A stretch of 64,000 nucleotides of DNA. Source: Bradyrhizobium sp. SZCCT0153 (GTDB lineage: Bacteria; Pseudomonadota; Alphaproteobacteria; Rhizobiales; Xanthobacteraceae). How positions within the stretch are numbered: the first letter of the stretch is position 1; the number at the start of each line of letters is the position of its first letter. Location: NCBI RefSeq assembly GCF_018129995.1, contig NZ_JAFCKS010000002.1, positions 62,001 to 126,000 of the forward strand, in the 5' to 3' direction. A model generated the notes under the pieces. It did no database searches, was not told the origin of the DNA, and worked only from the letters and a program-made list of their open reading frames with translations. Shown here in pieces: positions 59,928 through 64,000 of the stretch. A program made the translations under genes and the position numbers.

Positions 59928-60116
59928 ATGACAAAATCTGAGACCTCGAAGAACGAACACTCTGCAATTCTGCTCGATGATGCGGCGCTGGAGACGGTGG
60001 TGGGCGGTTCTACCGAAAGCATGCTCCAGAGCATTCTGGATTCGCGCGCGGTCGGCGGCTGGACGATGCGAGACGTCTTCGCCAGGCCGGTGCTGGGACA
60101 GTACATCCCGCATTAG
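59928..60116 (+). CDS. Double-glycine leader precursor peptide B
   Basis: From ATG 59928 the precursor has 62 residues with a 27-residue leader ending LLDDAALETVVGG and a 35-residue core (STESMLQSILDSRAVGGWTM, then RDVFARPVLGQYIPH). ATG 59928 is preferred to ATG 59922 because AGGAG abuts the latter but stands 6 nt before the former. The core is less amphipathic than the other two and lacks their Pro/Gly tail and any Cys. It has its own ribosome site and terminator, so it is a separate transcript from peptide A. Export by the downstream C39 ABC transporter is the natural inference. Confidence 0.8.
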   Translation: MTKSETSKNEHSAILLDDAALETVVGGSTESMLQSILDSRAVGGWTMRDVFARPVLGQYIPH

Positions 60117-60192
60117 TCCCGCCGGACATGAAACGGACCATTTGCGGGTCGATCGTTTGTCGGTGGAATGTCTCCGTCGTCAATCCGGAGTG

Positions 60193-60224
60193 AAGAGGTC
60201 ATCCGATCGGATGACCTCTTTCGT
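60193..60224 (+). terminator. Intrinsic terminator after precursor peptide B
   Basis: AAGAGGTCATCC and GGATGACCTCTT form a 12-bp perfect stem around GATC, followed by TCGTT. The structure is symmetric and could also end transcripts from the opposite strand, where the secreted-protein gene stops at 60321. Confidence 0.75.
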
Positions 60225-60320
60225 TCCGCCATTCGTTAGGGTTCGACGACGACAGGTTGGTGAGTCCGCCGCTTCATCCGGATCTCGTCGCGCGGGTATC
60301 ACGACCGACGTCGGTTCATT

Positions 60321-60848
60321 TCAAAGTCGAGAACGAATAGAACTCAAAATCCCGGTTGTCGCGTCGACGACTTGCAAAGCCTGCTGAGCCTTGGCCAAGG
60401 CCAGAGCCGACCTCGCGCACTGATCGGGAAGCTGGGCAATCTTCTTGCGCTGGCTGGTCAGAATATTGGTCGACTGCTCGACGGCGAATTTCACCACGTC
60501 GCGGGTTGGGTCATTCTCACTGACGCTGATCAGCTCCTTCTCGATCGTGATCAGATATTCGAAACTGGACAGCTCTTGCGAAATCTCGACGAGATTCTGA
60601 ATCGTGGACTTGACGCAATCTGCATCGACAGCGGAGATGTCGGGCCTCTTCGAGGTCTGGACCAGATCGCCCATCAGGCCCGCGAACATCGGCCTGAGAT
60701 CCTCGACCTTCTTCAGGTCCGCCTGGCTGAGAACGCCCGCCATGCACACGTTCGTGGCGACCAGCAATCCAATGCATTGTCTGGTCAGCTGAGCGACGAC
60801 CACGCGGGCCGCTGCGGTAAGTGTGACGCTGTCCGCTCGTCGTTTCAT
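60321..60848 (-). CDS. Secreted helical protein beside the peptide exporter, unknown function
   Basis: The 175-residue protein has a hydrophobic N-terminal segment (QCIGLLVATNVCMAG) that may act as a signal or anchor after a basic start, and a helical mature part (LRPMFAGLMGDLVQTSKRPD, SSFEYLITIEKELISVSEND) with two Cys (DADCVKST and LPDQCARS). No domain is recognised. It is reverse-oriented between the precursors and the exporter. It could be an immunity-like or accessory factor, but nothing in the sequence proves this. Confidence 0.6.
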   Translation of the reverse strand: MKRRADSVTLTAAARVVVAQLTRQCIGLLVATNVCMAGVLSQADLKKVEDLRPMFAGLMGDLVQTSKRPDISAVDADCVKSTIQNLVEISQELSSFEYLITIEKELISVSENDPTRDVVKFAVEQSTNILTSQRKKIAQLPDQCARSALALAKAQQALQVVDATTGILSSIRSRL

Positions 60849-61097
60849 TTGATGCGTCCGATATCCTCAGCCCCGACAGTGTCATTGAAATATCAGCGCA
60901 AGCTTAGCGCCGTACGGCAGAGCGCTCAATTGTATTTTCCGCCAGCGCCGCGCGCAGGACTGGCCGTTCGGGGGTGTCGCGGCCCGTTGTGCAAAAAATG
61001 GCTCCTGTGTATCATTGGAGAATACTTCAGGCGTTCCCTGCTGGTTTTGACAAGCGACAAGCAGTTGCGCCGAACTTTCTTGCGGGGAGATTGAGGC

Positions 61098-62363
61098 GTG
61101 ACTGAGGGCCCCGAACGTATTTTCCGCGCCAGTGCGTTGCAGCGTGCGGCATCGCCCGACGAACTCGATCATCTCGTTGCGATCACCAAACCGGCCGATT
61201 GGATTCTCGCCGCAGTCGTGACGATTGCGCTGGTCGCCGCGCTCGTCTGGGGCATCTACGGCCGAATTCCGTCGCGCGTGTCGGGGCAGGGCATTCTGGT
61301 CGGCAGCGGCCGCGTCGTCGATGCGGTGTCCGGCGCGGATGGCAGGCTCGCATCGCTCGGCGTTGCGGTCGGCGACCATGTCGAGCGCGGGCAGGTGATC
61401 GCCCAGATCTCGCAGACCGAGATCGAGCAGAAATACGGCAACGCCGTGGAAACCTACAAGGAGCGGCAGCGTGAGCACGACGACATGGCCGCGAAGGTCG
61501 AGGCGGAGCTCGCAGTAAAAGCCTCCAACTTCGAGAAGCTGGAGACCGCCTTCAACAAGGTCATCGAAGCGACGGGCCAACGCGTTCAGTCCCTCGATAT
61601 CGACGTGAAGAATCTCGAGCAACTGATGGTGAAGGGCCTGACGACGCGCAAGACGCTGGAGGATCGCCGTCTCGAATTGACCGAGGCCCAGCAGCGGCGG
61701 ACGGACTCGCAGAACGAGATCCTCAAGCTCCACGCGCAAAAGACCGATCTCGAAACGCAGCGATCGCGCGAATTGCAACAGGCCGAGTTCGCGGCCAACA
61801 ATGCGCGCCGTGAGATGCAGGCACTCGCCGGAACTTTGGGACGGAATTCACAGGTCTTGAGCCCGATTGCGGGGCGCGTGCTGGAGATCAAGACGTCGAC
61901 AGGCTCGGTCCTCGCCGTCGGCACGCCGGTCGTCCTGATCGAGGACGAGGGCGCAAGGCTCGAGGCCATCGTTTATGTCCCCGCAGACCAGGGCAAGAGC
62001 GTCAAGCCGGGCTTTCAGGTGCGCGTGGCGCCCAGCACGGTCAAGCGCGAGGAATTCGGCACGATGATCGGAGTTGTCTCGAGCGTTTCCGAATTTCCCG
62101 TGACTCCCCAGGGCATGACGGCCGTGCTCCACAACGATCAGCTGGTAAAAGTGTTTTCCCATGACGGTGCGCCCTATGCTGTCGCCGTGTCCCTCGACCA
62201 GGATGCATCGACGGCAAGCGGCTATCGATGGGCGGTCGGAAAGGGTCCGCAGGTTCATCTGACCAGCGGCACCTTGGCCCAGGCCGAGATCACCACCCGC
62301 AACCGGCGTCCGCTGGACCTCGTCGTTCCTCTCATCAGGAAGCTTACCGGGATCGATGGGTAG
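61098..62363 (+). CDS. NHLM-type HlyD-family secretion adaptor
   Basis: The 421-residue adaptor starts at GTG. It has an N-terminal cytoplasmic tail, one membrane helix (WILAAVVTIALVAALVWGI, residues 35-53), a lipoyl half (RIPSRVSGQGILVGSGRVVD, GVAVGDHVERGQVIAQIS), a long coiled coil (residues 115-230), the second lipoyl half (SPIAGRVLEIKTSTGSVLAV) and a beta-barrel domain. The N-terminal pattern IFRASALQRAASPDELD and the GQGIL motif match HlyD-type proteins of NHLM bacteriocin systems. It overlaps the ABC gene by 8 bp and would connect it to the envelope. Confidence 0.93.
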   Translation: MTEGPERIFRASALQRAASPDELDHLVAITKPADWILAAVVTIALVAALVWGIYGRIPSRVSGQGILVGSGRVVDAVSGADGRLASLGVAVGDHVERGQVIAQISQTEIEQKYGNAVETYKERQREHDDMAAKVEAELAVKASNFEKLETAFNKVIEATGQRVQSLDIDVKNLEQLMVKGLTTRKTLEDRRLELTEAQQRRTDSQNEILKLHAQKTDLETQRSRELQQAEFAANNARREMQALAGTLGRNSQVLSPIAGRVLEIKTSTGSVLAVGTPVVLIEDEGARLEAIVYVPADQGKSVKPGFQVRVAPSTVKREEFGTMIGVVSSVSEFPVTPQGMTAVLHNDQLVKVFSHDGAPYAVAVSLDQDASTASGYRWAVGKGPQVHLTSGTLAQAEITTRNRRPLDLVVPLIRKLTGIDG

Positions 62364-64000
62364 TCCAGCTTCGCCGACGTCAGGAGTCAAGAAGACGCCC
62401 ACCGTCCTGCAGATGGAAGCGGCGGAATGCGGCGCGGCGTGTCTTGCCATGGTGCTGGCGCATTACGGGCGGTGGGTGCCGCTGGAGCAACTTCGCGTCG
62501 AATGCGGGGTGTCGCGCGACGGCAGCAAGGCGAGCAACGTCGTCAGGGCGGCACGGCGCTTCGGCCTGTCTGCCAAGGGATTTCGGCAGGAGCTCGCGAC
62601 GCTCCGTTCGGCGCCGACCCCCTGTATTATCCACTGGAACTTCAATCATTTCGTCGTTCTCGACGGGATCGAGGAAAAATACGCCTACATCAACGACCCC
62701 GCCTTCGGGCGGCGGCGCATCGGCATCGACGAGCTCGACCGGAGCTTTACCGGCGTCGTGCTCACCATGGAGCCGACGGCCGATTTTGTGGCGCAAGGAA
62801 GCAAGCCCGGCGGATTGCGCTTGCTGGTCCGCGAGCTGCGCGGCTCGAAAGCTGCGGTCGGTCTGCTTGTCCTGCTCAGCTTCGTCATGGTCATTCCGGG
62901 GCTCGTCGCCGCGAGCTTTTCCAAGATTTTCATCGACGACGTGCTGATCCAGCATTTGAACGGGTGGTTGCGCCCGTTGCTGGTTGGCATGGCCGTCACG
63001 GCGCTGATTCGTACGGTCTTGACGCTGCTGCAGCAGTCCCTGTTGCTCAGGCTTCAGACAAAGCTCTCGGTGGTGATGATCAGCCGGTTTCTCTGGCGGG
63101 TGATGGCATTGCCCATGGAGTTCTTCACCCAGCGCCATGCCGGCGACATCGCGACGCGCGTTGCGGCCAACGAGCAGATTGCGCGGCTGCTCGCGGGTGG
63201 AATTGCCGCGAACGTGCTCAATCTTACCTCGGTGGTGTTCTTTGCGCTCGCGATGCTGATCTACGATGCGTGGCTTGCCGCGATCTGTATCGGCCTGTCG
63301 CTGCTCAACGTTCTGTCCTTGCGGCTCTCGCACCGGCGCCGGGAGGACCTCAGCCGCGGCCTCTCACAGGAGCGCGGAAAGTCGTTGGGAGCAGTGGTCA
63401 GCATTGTCAGAACCATCGAGACGATCAAGGCAAGCGGCCTTGAAGACGAGGCGTTCGGGCAATGGTCCGGCATCCAGGCCAAGCTTCTGAATGCGGAGCG
63501 CCAGCTGGCATCGTCGTCGATCATGCTCGATATGATCCCGACCTTGATCTCCGGAATGACCATGACGGCGATCCTGATTCTCGGCGGCATGCGGGTCATC
63601 GAGGGGTCCCTGACGCTCGGCAGCCTCGTCGCTTTCCAGTCGCTGATGGCCAGTTTCTCCGAGCCGGTCGCGACGCTCGTCAATCAGGCCAGCGGATTCC
63701 AGTTGATCCGTGGCGCGCTCGACCGCCTCGAAGACGTCTACAACTATCCGCTCGGCAACAAGCCGAACGGCGATGCATCGAACAAGCGCTTTCCCGCCAG
63801 GCTTGCTGGGCGCATCGAGCTCAGGAACGTGCAGTTCGGCTATTCCCTGCTCGAGCCTCCCCTGATCGCCGACCTTTCGATTGCCGTCGCTCCGGGATCG
63901 CGCGTCGCCCTCGTCGGTGCGTCAGGCAGCGGAAAATCGACGCTGGGCCGTCTGATTTGCGGGCTCAACAAGCCCTGGGCCGGAGAGGTCTTGATCGATG
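62356..64000 (+). CDS. NHLM-type peptidase/ABC exporter of leader peptides (3' end missing)
   Basis: The 548 visible residues form a C39-peptidase ABC exporter that runs off the window. The peptidase domain (residues 12-130) has the catalytic triad C25 (MEAAECGAACLAMVLAHYG), H98 (NFNHFVVLDG) and D114 (INDPAFGRRRIG), which cut double-glycine leaders. Six membrane helices follow from about residue 155 to 440, then a nucleotide-binding domain with Walker A GASGSGKST at residues 521-529; the signature and Walker B motifs lie beyond the edge. It overlaps the HlyD gene and is the probable processing exporter for the three precursors. Confidence 0.93.
   Translation, partial: MGSPASPTSGVKKTPTVLQMEAAECGAACLAMVLAHYGRWVPLEQLRVECGVSRDGSKASNVVRAARRFGLSAKGFRQELATLRSAPTPCIIHWNFNHFVVLDGIEEKYAYINDPAFGRRRIGIDELDRSFTGVVLTMEPTADFVAQGSKPGGLRLLVRELRGSKAAVGLLVLLSFVMVIPGLVAASFSKIFIDDVLIQHLNGWLRPLLVGMAVTALIRTVLTLLQQSLLLRLQTKLSVVMISRFLWRVMALPMEFFTQRHAGDIATRVAANEQIARLLAGGIAANVLNLTSVVFFALAMLIYDAWLAAICIGLSLLNVLSLRLSHRRREDLSRGLSQERGKSLGAVVSIVRTIETIKASGLEDEAFGQWSGIQAKLLNAERQLASSSIMLDMIPTLISGMTMTAILILGGMRVIEGSLTLGSLVAFQSLMASFSEPVATLVNQASGFQLIRGALDRLEDVYNYPLGNKPNGDASNKRFPARLAGRIELRNVQFGYSLLEPPLIADLSIAVAPGSRVALVGASGSGKSTLGRLICGLNKPWAGEVLID

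Noticed and set aside
1..64000. CRISPR arrays, insertion sequences, prophage genes and rRNA
   Set aside because: I looked for regularly spaced repeats, transposase-like proteins, phage structural genes and rRNA sequence and saw none.

Overview
The window reads as a high-GC alphaproteobacterial chromosome segment of the Rhizobiales, most likely a Bradyrhizobium relative. The reasons are the gene families and their order (xseB-dxs-tlyA-RNA methyltransferase, a second-type ClpS, an HWE histidine kinase, small rhizobial proteins) and a dispersed repeat with the core TCGTTGCGAGCGCAGCGAAG near position 9936. Taxonomy is inferred from these features, not from a search.

Layout. Positions 1-4.8 kb hold the end of a histidine phosphatase gene, aroC, a class III adenylate cyclase, a receiver/HWE kinase hybrid and two small proteins. 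Positions 4.9-7.9 kb hold a minus-strand fluoride-resistance operon: fluoride riboswitch, intrinsic terminator, MFS transporter, two CrcB channels and a DUF190 protein, with clpS just downstream. Positions 8.2-14.2 kb carry secreted or uncharacterised proteins, a winged-helix methyltransferase and a small operon (nitroreductase-like, membrane protein, DUF6064). Positions 14.2-25 kb are core metabolism on the minus strand: 23S-type RNA methyltransferase, TlyA, Dxs, XseB, histone-deacetylase-like hydrolase, 5'-nucleotidase, enoyl-CoA hydratase and acyl-CoA dehydrogenase.

Positions 25.1-41.5 kb start with an orphan double-glycine leader peptide gene and a tRNA-Gln. They continue with DsbA/DsbD and a divergent two-component system, a TauE/SafE permease, OpgC, an HME-type RND efflux pair with a DUF3240 protein, an AI-2E permease, a full-length ArsA without a visible ArsB, and a small membrane protein. 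Positions 41.6-56.8 kb are a complete sulfur-oxidation locus: soxT, soxR and soxS on the minus strand; soxV, soxW and soxXYZABCD on the plus strand; then two DsrE-like proteins, a secreted hydrolase, three further YeeE/YedE-type permeases, a second ArsR-type regulator and a rhodanese. Three perfect ATTC-N8-GAAT sites lie in promoter gaps of this locus. Together with two ArsR proteins that carry the Cys pair of persulfide sensors, they suggest a sulfide/persulfide-responsive regulon. Thiosulfate would be oxidised on the SoxYZ carrier by SoxXA, SoxB and SoxCD, with SoxV/SoxW/SoxS supplying reductant and the permeases moving sulfur species.

Positions 56.9-64 kb hold a Spy-like periplasmic protein, a universal stress protein, a VIT-type metal transporter and a peptide-export locus that runs off the window: two short double-glycine precursors, a secreted protein of unknown function, an NHLM-type HlyD adaptor and an ABC exporter with a C39 peptidase domain. 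The orphan precursor at 25.1 kb shares leader layout and a Pro/Gly-rich tail with the first precursor here, so a three-member peptide set served by one exporter is the best candidate for an undescribed system.
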